Shown here: piece by piece, positions 12,667 through 22,949 of the stretch
Position numbering within the stretch: position 1 is the first letter of the stretch
Layout of the letters: the number at the start of each line of letters is the position of its first letter
NCBI GenBank assembly: GCA_019914995.1
Contig: CM034136.1
Coordinates: forward strand, 6,773,270-6,837,269
Direction of reading: 5' to 3'
Source of the DNA: Acanthochlamys bracteata
Taxonomy: Eukaryota > Streptophyta > Magnoliopsida > Pandanales > Velloziaceae
Length of the DNA: 64,000 bases
Made by a program: the position numbers and the translations under genes
Notes under the pieces: generated by a model
The model's database searches: none
What the model was told of the DNA's origin: nothing
Seen by the model: only the letters and a program-made list of their open reading frames with translations

Positions 12667-12837
12667 ATGGGACTTATCAGGAGTAGTTTTTCTTTTCTGC
12701 TTGGTACTGGTTGTGGAATATATATTGCTCAAAACTATGATATCCCCAATATCAAGAAGCTTGCCAATGAGTGGCTCTTCAAGGCAAAACACATTGAAGA
12801 AACTTACAGGAAACCAAAGAACAAGGACGAAGACTGA
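12667..12837 (+). CDS. 56-residue microprotein, STMP1-like
   Basis: A complete 56-residue reading frame begins at the ATG one base after a splice acceptor (ACAG at 12662-12665). Its probable 5' UTR exon ends at the donor CCG|GTGAGT at 11512. Residues 1-20 form a single hydrophobic segment with glycines (GTGCGIYIAQNYDIPNI), followed by a charged tail ending in KPKNKDED. The core G-x-Y-x-AQNYDIPN closely matches the animal mitochondrial microprotein STMP1 (inner-membrane, respiratory-chain associated). Small plant proteins with the same pattern and an ETYRKPK-like tail are, I believe, conserved. The mitochondrial location and role are inferred from that resemblance and from site II promoter motifs. 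Codons show no frameshift, and the TGA is in frame. Confidence 0.8.
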   Translation: MGLIRSSFSFLLGTGCGIYIAQNYDIPNIKKLANEWLFKAKHIEETYRKPKNKDED

Positions 12838-13103
12838 GCTGAAGCACAATGCCTCCTGTACAGAAAGACTTATGAATACGTACGTATAGAGGATTCCACA
12901 TCTGCAAGATCTAATTGTCTGCTGTTAACTCTTAATCCCTCGTTGTTGGTTTTGAAGTCCATGTAAAGATCGTACAACAGCAGAATAAGCTATTAATATC
13001 CTGAAGAATTGAAATGATGTACCGGTTTAAATAATGGCATCAGTTTTATAGGGCAACTCCTGTTCGTTTCAAAGTCTCCAGTTATTAGTCCTAGCTGTGC
13101 GTT

Positions 13104-13125
13104 TACTACTACTACTACTACTACT
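13104..13125 (+). repeat. (ACT)n microsatellite
   Basis: Seven tandem ACT units. On the minus strand they encode a serine run at the end of the broken RRM-like gene, where length change would be tolerated. Confidence 0.8.
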
Positions 13126-13618
13126 TCCGTTCTTTGTGATGAAGGCATTCATGGCATTGAGTGGTGTAGCTAACTCCACAAGGGTAACTCTCACTGGTTT
13201 CAGGGGTACCAGGCCTGACATCACAAAATCACAAGTCAAAGTTGAGCTTTTGATTCAGCCACAAAAAGAAAGTACTCAAAGCAGAATATGCTAACCTGAG
13301 AAAAGTTTCAAAGGAAGAAGGATCATAGTTGCAACCAGACAGACAGAATTCTACGTCTTCTTGAATAGAACCATGGGAAGTCAGCAGAATCTGATAAGAT
13401 CATGTCAGATTACTATTTCTTAAGTAAATTTAAAGAAAAAGTAATTATCAGGACATCGAAAATTGGAGTTATTTTCTAGTAATTTGATAAAAATGATAAA
13501 GTTTATATTGACAAATTTTAACAACTTAATATCCGCCTAGGTGTCTTCTGGACTGATTGAATGAAAGAATCATCAGCTTCATTATGTATCAAAGCAAGAC
13601 TGGCGAATTGTTACACCT

Positions 13619-13814
13619 TTAGGGTGTGTTTAAATTGGGGTAATATTAATATTAAAAATAAAAAATATTTAATAAAAAATAAATTTTATATAAATTTTTG
13701 TATTATATTAAAATTCTAAAATTAAATTTAAAAAATTATAGAAAATTTTAATTTTTTAATATTAAAAGTGAATTTAAAAAAATGAAATTTGTTGTGTAGA
13801 GAAACACACCCTTA
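13619..13814. mobile_element. 190-bp Tourist-like MITE in an intron
   Basis: Terminal inverted repeats GGGTGTGTTT (13622-13631) and AAACACACCC (13802-13811) are flanked by TTA on both sides (13619-13621, 13812-13814). The interior is almost pure AT and non-coding. It lies in intron 4 of the RRM-like gene, so it does not itself break a coding exon. Confidence 0.78.
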
Positions 13815-15560
13815 AACGAGTTAGTACCAAAGCACCAATAGTGAAGAAAGTCAAATACAATGCGCAAAATTTGGAGTTTTAGAAGGAGATAATTCACAGC
13901 TTTACCATCATATGTCTCTGTAATATCCCACCAACCATGATCAATCTGGAAGTAGACCAATGAATTTCACTCACGGGCACAGCAAAATCCTCAAAAAGCT
14001 AAAATGAAGACAAAGTCTCAACCTAAACGAATATGAAGAAATACATTAAGGAATCTTACCTTATCCAGCTTGTAAGTACGACCCATTCCTAATAATTTGC
14101 CTCGAGCCGTCTCGTAGGAAGATTGCGACTTAAAATGCAGTAACCTACTCGTGGCTCAGTAAGAGTCAGTACATGAAAATTTTACTGACGTCCTTAAGAA
14201 AAGGAATGTAAGGAATTCAATTATAGTACAAGAAACACTACCTACAAAAATGTGTACAACCACATCACGTTGTCGGGCACAGATTTTCATCAATGGTGGT
14301 GGTGGTGGTATTTCGCATATTTTAGGATGATTTATGTAGTATTAGCACTTCATGCAGCAATGAGTTGATGACCAAAATATGGTCTTACAATTCATAGCTT
14401 AGGAAGTATGCACCGATAAAAGGACAGCTAGCTGACTTAAGCAGTCTGCATAACAAGATCCAGTAGACTTCAAGTTTCAATAAGCTATTATGATAAGTGA
14501 CTACGCTGAACAAGAGCTATTACAGCTATTTATGTAATAAATAAATCCTTATTAATTTAATGACCACCTTCGTAATGCTGACCCTCAAATGCGAAGCAGT
14601 ATACTCAACATTTCTATGACTTCCATCTTGCCCTCTGAACTAGTAAACATATTAACCAGTTTCGTCAAAACTTATATTCCGGTCCAAGATCAAGTGAAAA
14701 CGGTATCAAGTCACCAGGTCATGGATCTACCACTAGAGGATAATATCTCTAAGACTACATCATATATGAAAGGAAACTCTGTGACTTCTTTCATAGAGCA
14801 GCACTACATGATTTTTCCGATTCTCTAGGGTTTATACGAATTCATAACAGCATCTATATAAAAGAGAGGTTGAGTTAAAATGAATAAAGAAAATGCACAT
14901 GCCAACCTTGCAAACTCTGGTGGTGTATTTCAACTTTCATATCTTCAAGGGAAAAATTACTTCCTTCAAGATAATGGATAATGTCAGTCTTCAATGTGTT
15001 CCTGAAAGTCCCATTCAGCCTTCCGTACAGCAAACCTGCTCCCAATGATCAACCAAATCAATCAACAGTAATGTATACAACAAACATTGTTGCATTATGA
15101 AACGCGCAACATTTCAAGCTAATTTCGCCAGATCAATCCCTATTTCTTCTATCGATAGACCAACAAAAACATATTGAGTAAAAGCAAAACATTTTTGCAT
15201 AATAAAACACAAAACCGTGAACCCAATTTCACCAGCGCAATCTAAATTTCTTACCAGTTAACCAAGAAAATGTCACACCGCGGGATATCACTGTTCTTAA
15301 CTATTTGAAAGTTTTTATTCCATAATCAAACCTTCTTCGAGTGGTTGAAGAAAGGGATCGATGGATGCATCCTGCGATTGAGAATCAGTGGAGAAACTTC
15401 TCAGCACAATCGGAGATCTTCTAAATGGAATGAATGGGTGTTGAAGCCTTCGATAGCAATAGAGCACTCCCAAACAATCCAAGCTTTGACATTGGTTGAA
15501 CTCGTTTGCGTTGCAGAATAACAGTGTTGCGAATGGAGGCTGTGAAGAAACAAACAGCTT

Positions 15561-16167
15561 CTTTAAAGCCTAAATGGGGCTTTTCAAATAAACCCTCAAT
15601 GTTTTCAATCATGTCACTTATAGTTAATAAAAATTTGTAATTATAAGCATAAAATGGTATTTCATCATCAAATACAAATTATTCAAGAAATTAATGAATT
15701 AATTTGTAGGTTTATACTCTGTTTTATCTTTTATAATATTTGCTTTTTGTATTTAAAAATAACTTATTCAGCGTAAATTAAAAATGAAGCATGCTAAAAA
15801 GACCTGAAATTATTCGTTTGTCTTCTAGCGGTCATTATCGTCTTCCTTCAATTCACCCAAGATCCAGAGCTCGATATTTCCGTCAGCACCCAGAATCAAA
15901 ATATTTTCGTAATAAGTCCTCTATAAATTTTACTATTGCATTTTTAATGGTCTCACTTCTTCTAAACTTCAGGAGCTCCTATTTTTTATAAACTCCATAA
16001 TACTGGTCCAATAGTGAAACCATCTTTCATTTTCTTCTTCACCGTTCCCACTCTTTCCCTCCCCCAGTTGAAGAGAGAACTCAACACTTCAATCATTTAC
16101 ATTCGCAAAACAGAACTGTCCAAAATGGTAATTCTCTTTTTCTGCTGCTGGCTTCTGTTGTTGATCA
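15561..16167. other. Spacer between divergent genes
   Basis: About 600 bases separate the RRM-like gene (minus) and the ALS3-like gene (plus). The last 150 bases are pyrimidine-rich (CTTTCCCTCCCCC) and look like the ALS3 leader. No further gene is seen. Confidence 0.45.
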
Positions 16168-18352
16168 ATGGATCTTTCATCGATCATGGAATCGTTCTCG
16201 TTCACTGTTGTGAACAACGAGTCTGTAATGGTGATGAAGAGTTCTTCATTCTGGATGGATTTTCTTAGAGGCATGCTGAAGCCAGCAGCTGCGCTTGTTG
16301 TTGTTCTCATGGCTGTGGCGCTTTCTTTCTTTCAGAAACTTGGGATTGAATGGGACATGATCTACTCTATTGCTCGAGCATTTCTTCAGCTCTCTGTTAT
16401 CGGGTTTGTTCTCGAGTTTATCTTCACGCAGAAGAACGCCGGGTGGATCGTGCTTGCATACTTGTTCATGGTAACATGAGATTCTTCTGGACTTGGTCTT
16501 TGATTTGATTTCTGAACTCTGATTGAGTTGGAGTTTTGAATGATTTTTGTTTGTAACATGGATTTTCGTTGTAGGGAAAAGTTTGTTCATGATTGCTTTC
16601 ATGAAAATTTATACTTGGGTGTGTGATCACCTCGTAATCACAATTACTGAATTTTTTAAGTTTTTAGAAAATTTTTTGGCTTGCTTCTGGAAGAAACAGA
16701 TGTTACATTTGTTTTTCAAGATACCAAGAGTCTTTCTTTGTGCATTTTCTATCTTTATTCTTCTTGACTGTTACAAAATTTGGATGGTTTTGTATTCTTC
16801 ACTGACACATACAGGACTCAGATTCACAATCTTGGAGTGGAAACTGTAAACAGTAACTACTTCGGTAATATAAAGAGTAAATATCAAGACTGTTAATGCT
16901 GTGTTGTTGGTGTCGGAGTATGAAACAAACATGAAAGTTTTTTTTTTGTCTTGAATTTTCTTCAAGTGGTAATCTAATAAGCATAACTTGAGTCCTTATT
17001 CCCAGTATAAATAGAAAATATTCATATTATTACTCAAAATTTTCATTTGCATTCTTTAGATATGTTCTCATCTTATTTGCTTGATGATGCTAACGCAAAT
17101 TTGTTTTGATCTTCTTGTAATTTTTCATGGTTGTGTAGGTAGGTGTTGCTGCATATACTGCAGGTCAGCGTGCAAAACATGTTCCTCGTGGGAAGTTCAT
17201 TGCAGGGATATCCATTCTTACAGGAACTGCAGTGACAATTTTCCTTCTTGTGATACTAAAAGTTTTCCCCTTCACACCAAGATACATAATCCCTGTTTCT
17301 GGCATGATAGTTGGCAATGCAATGACCGTGACGGGTGTTACCATGAAGAAGCTAAGGGATGATGTCAAAATGCAGAGCAGCCTGGTTAGAACTTAACTTG
17401 GCTTCCTTTTTTGGTCTTTAGCTTAAAGAAAACTAAACCCATAGTTTTCACAGCATATTTCTATGTGCAAGTATTTACAGTGGTATAAAGCATTATATAA
17501 TGAGCTGTTTTTCTTCATAAAATAAGTACACTAGGCATTAGTTGAAGGTTGACATTGTTGGTAGCTGAAATAAGTTTTTGGTTTGCATCCAACGACAACC
17601 AAGCTGTAATGGGATAGTATTACATAGATCCTTTTAGGCCCTCATTCATCAGTTAAATCCATACCCTGTGATAAGAAGATCTAAAAACTAGTTCTTTTCT
17701 TCAGAAATTTCACCAGGTATTTTCAATTTAATATGTGAACCTCTTAGTTAAGTAGAACCACATCCATCATTAGAATTACCAGATTCTATTTCTATCTGTG
17801 TTCAGCGACTTTTGCTTTTCAGAAAGTTGAGGAAGCAAGTGTTGGCATACAAGGATGACACATCACCGCTAAATTAAAGCAACTATGTGAATTGTGGAAT
17901 GAACTTTGGATTATCAAATGCCTAGTTTAGTTGACGCTCCACTAACATGCATTTTCATATCTGTTTTTTTTCTTTGCACAAGGAGCTCTTCTATGTCAAA
18001 ATAGTTAGTTTATTGTTTCTCCATATACACTTTGTAGGTTGAAACAGCTTTAGCTCTTGGTGCAACTCCACATCAAGCCACACTTCAGCAGGTGAAAAGG
18101 TCCCTTGTCATCGCATTATCCCCAGTCTTGGACAATGCCAAAACAGTCGGACTCATCTCACTACCAGGAGCAATGACTGGACTTATAATGGGTGGTGCGT
18201 CACCCTTGGAAGCAATCCAGCTGCAAATTGTCGTTATGAATATGCTTGTTGGCGCTGCTACGGTTAGCAGCATCATGTCAGCTTACTTGTGTCGTCCTTC
18301 TTTCTTCACCAAAGCCTACCAACTGGAAACCAAAGTTCTTAGTACAGATTAA
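16168..18352 (+). CDS. ALS3: ALS3/STAR2-type ABC transporter membrane subunit
   Basis: Membrane half of a bacterial-type ABC transporter (UPF0014/FetB family); in Arabidopsis and rice, ALS3/STAR2 pairs with the ATPase STAR1 and is needed for aluminium tolerance in roots. Three exons, 16168-16470, 17139-17384 and 18038-18352, all in phase 0, give 287 residues (Arabidopsis ALS3 is about 273). Several hydrophobic segments are evident, and the family core is intact: YTAGQRAKHVPRGKF, the VGNAMTVTGVTMKKLRDD loop, ETALALGATPHQATLQQVKR, and GLISLPGAMTGLIMGGASP near the end. The start at 16168 was chosen because it gives a short hydrophilic N-terminus before the first membrane segment at FLRGMLKPAAALVVVLMAVAL. 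No STAR1-like ATPase gene is nearby, as usual in plants. High confidence. Confidence 0.95.
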
Positions 18353-19322
18353 GGCGCCTTTCCATCTGCACACATGTTAAAATTGAAGTGCCCACAGTTC
18401 TATGTAGGAGATGGAATGACCAATTGATGATGATGAAATTTTACCGCACGGAGGAGAAAACATTGGATGGATGATCTTATTGCATGTAGCGATGAAGTTG
18501 TAGGTGCAAGTGTGTATTTTTTATTTGTCAAGAAACGATTGTGATTAACTTTTCTATCGAGTGAATTTTATTTCTCAGAGCTAATTTATCGTAATTCATT
18601 TCAGTTGGTTTTCCAATGTACCTGCTTTTTTTTTTATTTTGCACAAAACTACATCTTTCCTTGACTTCCATAAGTTTAATCATGCACAAAATTTTCAAGT
18701 TCTTATCAGAGTTACTGTTCCTTTAAAGTTAAAAAGTCTGAAAACTCAGTTTCCTGTAAATCATTTTCCTATTATAAATCCAGGAAGTGAGTCCGTTCAT
18801 TTCCTGATACTTGCATAATTTCCATCTAGAAAATTGAAACCCTAAAACATTTTTATTTTTTTGGTGAATAAGAGAGTCATGACTCCCATCTACATAAATA
18901 AAATCACTAGCATCTCTATTGCAACTATCTAAAAGTGCGTACAGGAAAATTCACCTCCCACCACAAATGCATTAAACTTCTCTCTTGCAATAGATCGAAG
19001 ATGCAATCCAATTGCAACACCATTTGCCTCTTTAAGATGCGTTGGATTTCAGAATTAGGCATTTTTTGAACTTTGGACGTATTTTTATGTACCATTTAAA
19101 CTCTTTTTTTTAACAAAAAATTTTAATTTTAAAATTCAAATTTTAAATTTGATAACTTTACTTCTATACTCATATATAATAAAACATAAACGCAAAGTTT
19201 ATCTCTTTTTAAATTTTTATTAAATAATTTATTTTTTATAGTTTAATTTTTTGCAAAAGAAACACATCCTTCGTATCTAAGATAAGCTAATCAAAGTATG
19301 ATAGGGCCAAAGACTTTTTTTA

Positions 19323-19581
19323 GAGGGCGTTTGAAAATATTTATAAAATAAAATTTTTTTAAAATAAAAAATATTTTTATATTTTTTGAAAAATAAATTT
19401 TATTTTTTTTATTTTTAAAAAATAATAAAAATATACAATAAAAAAATCTCACTCTTTATAATTTTTTTAAATTTTCTAAATTATAAATAAAATTTTTATA
19501 TATTTATAAAATATATATTAAAAAATATAAAATAAAAAAAATTTAAAAAGCAGCTTTTTGTACGCATTGCCAAACGCACTC
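19323..19581. mobile_element. AT-rich MITE, copy 1 of a local cluster
   Basis: The ends GAGGGCGTTTG and CAAACGCACTC are inverted repeats with one mismatch, and TA lies on both sides. The interior is more than 85 percent A+T and non-coding. A TA duplication points to a Tc1/mariner (Stowaway-like) origin, but this is only suggestive. Confidence 0.6.
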
Positions 19582-19668
19582 TAATCCATCGTACAATGGT
19601 CAGTTGCTCACCTTCATCCAAAACGTTTTGACACTTTCAATGCAGTAGTTGCCGAACGCTCTCCGTCA

Positions 19669-19917
19669 GAGTGCTGTTCGAAAATGATTATAAAATTAAT
19701 TTTTTAAATAAAAATGTTTTATTTTTATTTTATTTTAATAAAATAAATTATATTATTTAATATAAATATATATATATAATAAAAAATTTATTACGTACTT
19801 TTTTATTTTTGAAATTGTAAATAAAATTTATAAATTATTATAAAAAGTTTATTATACAATATAAAATAAAGAATTAATTAAAAATTTTACAAAATAAAAT
19901 GCCAAATAGCTTTTAAG
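19669..19917. mobile_element. AT-rich MITE, copy 2
   Basis: Similar architecture to the neighbouring copies: an AGTGCTGTTCGAAAATGATTATAAAA-type start (first 20 bases AGTGCTGTTCGAAAATGATT) and an AT-only body, ending near GCCAAATAGCTTTTAAGG. The terminal repeats are degenerate. Confidence 0.45.
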
Positions 19918-20261
19918 GCTGCACGAAGAAGACCATTCGAACTTCTATTTCTTAATGCTTATAAAACATAATTTTTGAAATATAAAATATTTTTATGAAA
20001 CGAGATTTAATTTTTTTAATTTAAAATTTTTATATTTTAAAATTTTATAATAAATTTTATAAACTATTATAAAAATTTATTTAAAATATAAATTAAAAAA
20101 GTATTTTTTTAAAAGTAATGCACACCCTTAGGTTTTAAACTTTTCTTCAGTCGCTCTCTTTTATGATCGAACGCACACCGCAACGACGAACATGTTTCAC
20201 CATTAGTTTCAATGCTACTCCTACGTATAAGTACCAAAAAATCCAAACCTGAGAGTCTCAT

Positions 20262-20491
20262 AGCGCGTTTGGAGCAGCGTTTTAAAAACTACTTTTCATT
20301 TCATTTCATATTTTTAATATATATAAAAAATTTATTTAAAAATTTAAAAAATATAAAAATTTTAAAAATAAAATCTTTTTAATTATATATTATTATTTTT
20401 TATAAATAAAAAAATAAAATTTATTTTAAAAAATAACAATATTTTTTATTTTAAAAAAATTATATTTTATAAATACTTTCAAACGCCGCTC
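20262..20491. mobile_element. AT-rich MITE, copy 3
   Basis: It starts AGCGCGTTTGGAGCAG and ends CTTTCAAACGCCGCT, which are imperfect inverted repeats; the body is AT-only. Related fragments occur at about 24170-24378, 37881-38110 and 42590-42838. Confidence 0.5.
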
Positions 20492-20799
20492 AATCTCAGG
20501 CATTATAGTGAAGCACCTGAGGAAAATGTGAATTTGACTCGCAAAACTATTTAATATACAAGATGCTACCTTGGCACGATAAACCTAATTAACTGGCAAC
20601 ATCAACAAGCGGGGTTTATTCAGCAAACCACATTAACTTTTTTACATACCAGACACAAGACGTTTACTTATAACTGTGCGAAGACATAAACCTAATAAAA
20701 TGCGAAATAGTAACTACGCATAATTCTTTCAGGTCCCAAACACCAGGGGGGACTGCTAGTGAAATGCCCTGCTTCCACTCCACTAGTGCAATACCTTGC

Positions 20800-21578
20800 T
20801 TACTTCCACTTCTTGAACTTACCCCCAAACGTCCCATGCTTTCCATGTTTGCCATGCTTGAACTTTCCATGTTTGCCGTGCTTGAACTTGCCTCCATGGT
20901 GACCAGAACTCCCATAAGCAGGGTAGCCACCGTGACCACCATAAGCACCATGACTGCCATAAGCAGGGTAGCCACCTTGACCACCATAAGCACCATGACT
21001 GCCATAAGCAGGGTAGCCACCATACGCACCGTGACTGCCATAAGCACCTTGACCGCCATGAGGCATCTGATGAGCCCCTCGGCCCCCTCCCATTGCACCA
21101 GCTGCTGCACCCAAGGCCCCAGCTAGCAAAGATCCCATACCTTTTTGACCTATAAGTTGAGTATTGTTAATATCTCACACAGCAGAAAAACGATTAGGTC
21201 TTAAAACAAGAGTGATCCAACTCGTGATAGGCATTCTCCAAAATACAGTTATCATAGAATGATGATTGAAACCTTAACAAGAATCTGGTGTTTATCACTT
21301 ACAATGGACATAAACATAAGAACAGATTCTAATGAAGCACTAGGTCTACCTTGATGAGATGAACCTGCATGCCCACTAGGAGGGTATCCTGCTGGAGGGT
21401 ATCCTTCTTGTGGATAGCCTGACGGAGGGTATCCTTGTGTGGGGTAGCCTGCCGGGGGGTATCCTTCAGGCGGGTATGGCCCAGGTGCTGAAGGGTACTG
21501 CCCAGGGGGATATCCAGAATTTCCATGTCCATGAGAGAAAAGGCCCTTGTCATCATGCTTGTCCTTCCCACCTCCCAT
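20800..21578 (-). CDS. Glycine/proline-rich XYPPX-repeat protein (GPRP type)
   Basis: Plant GPRP family (also annotated glycine-rich protein A3); small, mostly disordered proteins of unclear function. Exon 1 (21578-21350) and exon 2 (21149-20800) join through CAAG|GTAGAC and TTATAG|GTCAAA and restore a glycine codon, giving 192 residues. The order is typical: a charged start (GGGKDKHDDKG), tandem GYPP/GYPQ/GYPT repeats at residues about 20-70, a short hydrophobic stretch LLAGALGAAAGAMGG, tandem YGSHGAYGG repeats, and a lysine-rich tail of HGK and KFK units. A 5' UTR intron probably runs from about 22932 to 21603. The start at 21578 was chosen because the longer upstream frame lies before a splice acceptor. 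The DNA of both repeat blocks is itself tandemly repeated. Confidence 0.9.
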
Positions 21579-21602
21579 TTCACAGTACAGAGTGAAGCTG
21601 CA

Positions 21603-22946
21603 GAAAAGATGCAAGCACAAGGAAAATGACAAGAACTTCAACAAAAATTAACCATGGTGCCTTTATCAAGACGACACTATGTAGGTTGCGGACATGTCAT
21701 AGTTGTCTTTTGCCTTCCATATACTAGAATTAATTCGATCCATCTGACAAGAAAACAACGTCTCAAGCATACTCAAAATTTGTACTTAAGTACTGCCAAA
21801 AGCTTGCCAAATTCTCATAGACAATTCTTAGCAGCTTCATGGTGCATTGAAATAATGGTAAACACCATGCATTAAGGCTCCACAATACCATCTTCTTAAC
21901 TCAAAAAAATACAGCGCCTTCAGCTAGCACCACACATAACTTGAAAACAAGTTGAAATAAAGCACTTTGTTCAAAGCGGATCCTTCCGACCAAAGGTAAC
22001 CACGTTCACAAGTTCTAGTCAAATAACCATATCCCAATTCCACAATTCTCGTACACTCTTGATTCCAAACAAGGTCTTATAGTTTAGGAACTTTATCTTT
22101 AACAGAATAATAAACGCTTTTTGAATTTCAAACAGCCAAGAATCACGATCAGCATCTGCAAGTTTTGAACTTCCAGAACACCCCATATAAAAAACAAATA
22201 CAAGCACTTCATGGCCATGCTAACTCTTGCGGTACTGATGAGGGTGTGCATGCAGGCTCTACATACCTTAGTCATGCAAACTAACTGACCTCATCTATCA
22301 TTCAGCTTTAATGAATGCTCCAAATTGCTGCTATATGAACTCGAAATATTCCATTATCCACCTTACTTCTTTTTCCATTCATAGACAAGCTCTATGCATC
22401 ATAGAAAAGAGACTTAGTTTAAACACAACAACCAATCGATCCTTAGCACAATGACACACATGTTCGACCGTATTCCAGTAAATTATGATATTTACGGCAC
22501 CATAATACCGTGATTTTCCTGTTCCTTGCTTTCCTTTCTGAACAAGCTGAGATGAACTGATATCAAACTATTCTCATCATGTTTTTTTCCCCCATTAAAA
22601 GTCACAAGAAGATCAACATCTAGATCTTCCCCAGACATCCCCAAATCTAACTTCCCCAACAGATTACGATTGCAAAAAAGTTTCAAAAACGTTATTCAGA
22701 AATCACAACAAACACGCAAGCAATTCGACGATCTCCCCTAAACTCCGTATCTCCGATTCCCAAAATCATTCCCTAATCCTTAAACCAAACAGAACAAACC
22801 AAAAACTCAACCTGTAAACCTAATCAACTATCTTTAAAATAAAAACAAGCAACAGATCTCAGAAACAATCGGACTAGATCATGCGTAATTAAGACAACCA
22901 GAAAGATGAACGAGAGAGATTCGATCCGAACCTGTTCAGAGAAACA
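21603..22946 (-). other. Probable 5' UTR intron and leader of the GPRP gene
   Basis: TTTTCTGCAG|CTTCACTC just upstream of the GPRP start is a good acceptor, and GAACAG|GTTCGG at about 22933 a good donor; the leader would begin near 22980. No separate gene is recognised in the 1.3 kb between them. Confidence 0.5.
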
Positions 22947-22949
22947 GAA

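Larger units (their letters stand above)
13069..15560 (-). pseudogene. Organelle-type RRM-like RNA-binding gene, frameshifted
   Basis: Six exons are readable. Exon 1 (about 15560-15332) encodes a mitochondrial-presequence-like region ending in LRSFSTDSQSQD and FLQPLEEG. Exons 2 (15035-14907), 3 (about 14155-14060), 4 (13945-13898) and 5 (13390-13296) have correct GT-AG sites and join in frame. They carry family hallmarks: YGRLNGTFRNTLKTDI, GRTYKLDK, WDITETYDGKA, ILL, and EDVEFCLSGCNYD. Exon 6 (from 13214) encodes LNAMNAFITKN, the expected last RRM strand region, but in a frame shifted by one base from exon 5. In exon 1 the only ATG is in a different frame from the rest. Two frame breaks with all splice sites kept suggest recent loss, or two assembly errors. 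The precise family name is not known to me. Intron 4 contains a MITE. An ACT microsatellite lies in the 3' exon. Confidence 0.62.
18353..20799. other. Intergenic region with clustered AT-rich elements
   Basis: After the ALS3 3' UTR (to about 18650) there is no gene. From 19323 the region is occupied by three small AT-rich inverted-repeat elements listed separately, spaced by short unique DNA. Confidence 0.55.

Noticed and set aside
16126-16268. Frame upstream overlapping the ALS3 start, and an antisense frame over exon 1
   Set aside because: They are other-frame shadows; the ALS3 frame alone continues across the splice sites.
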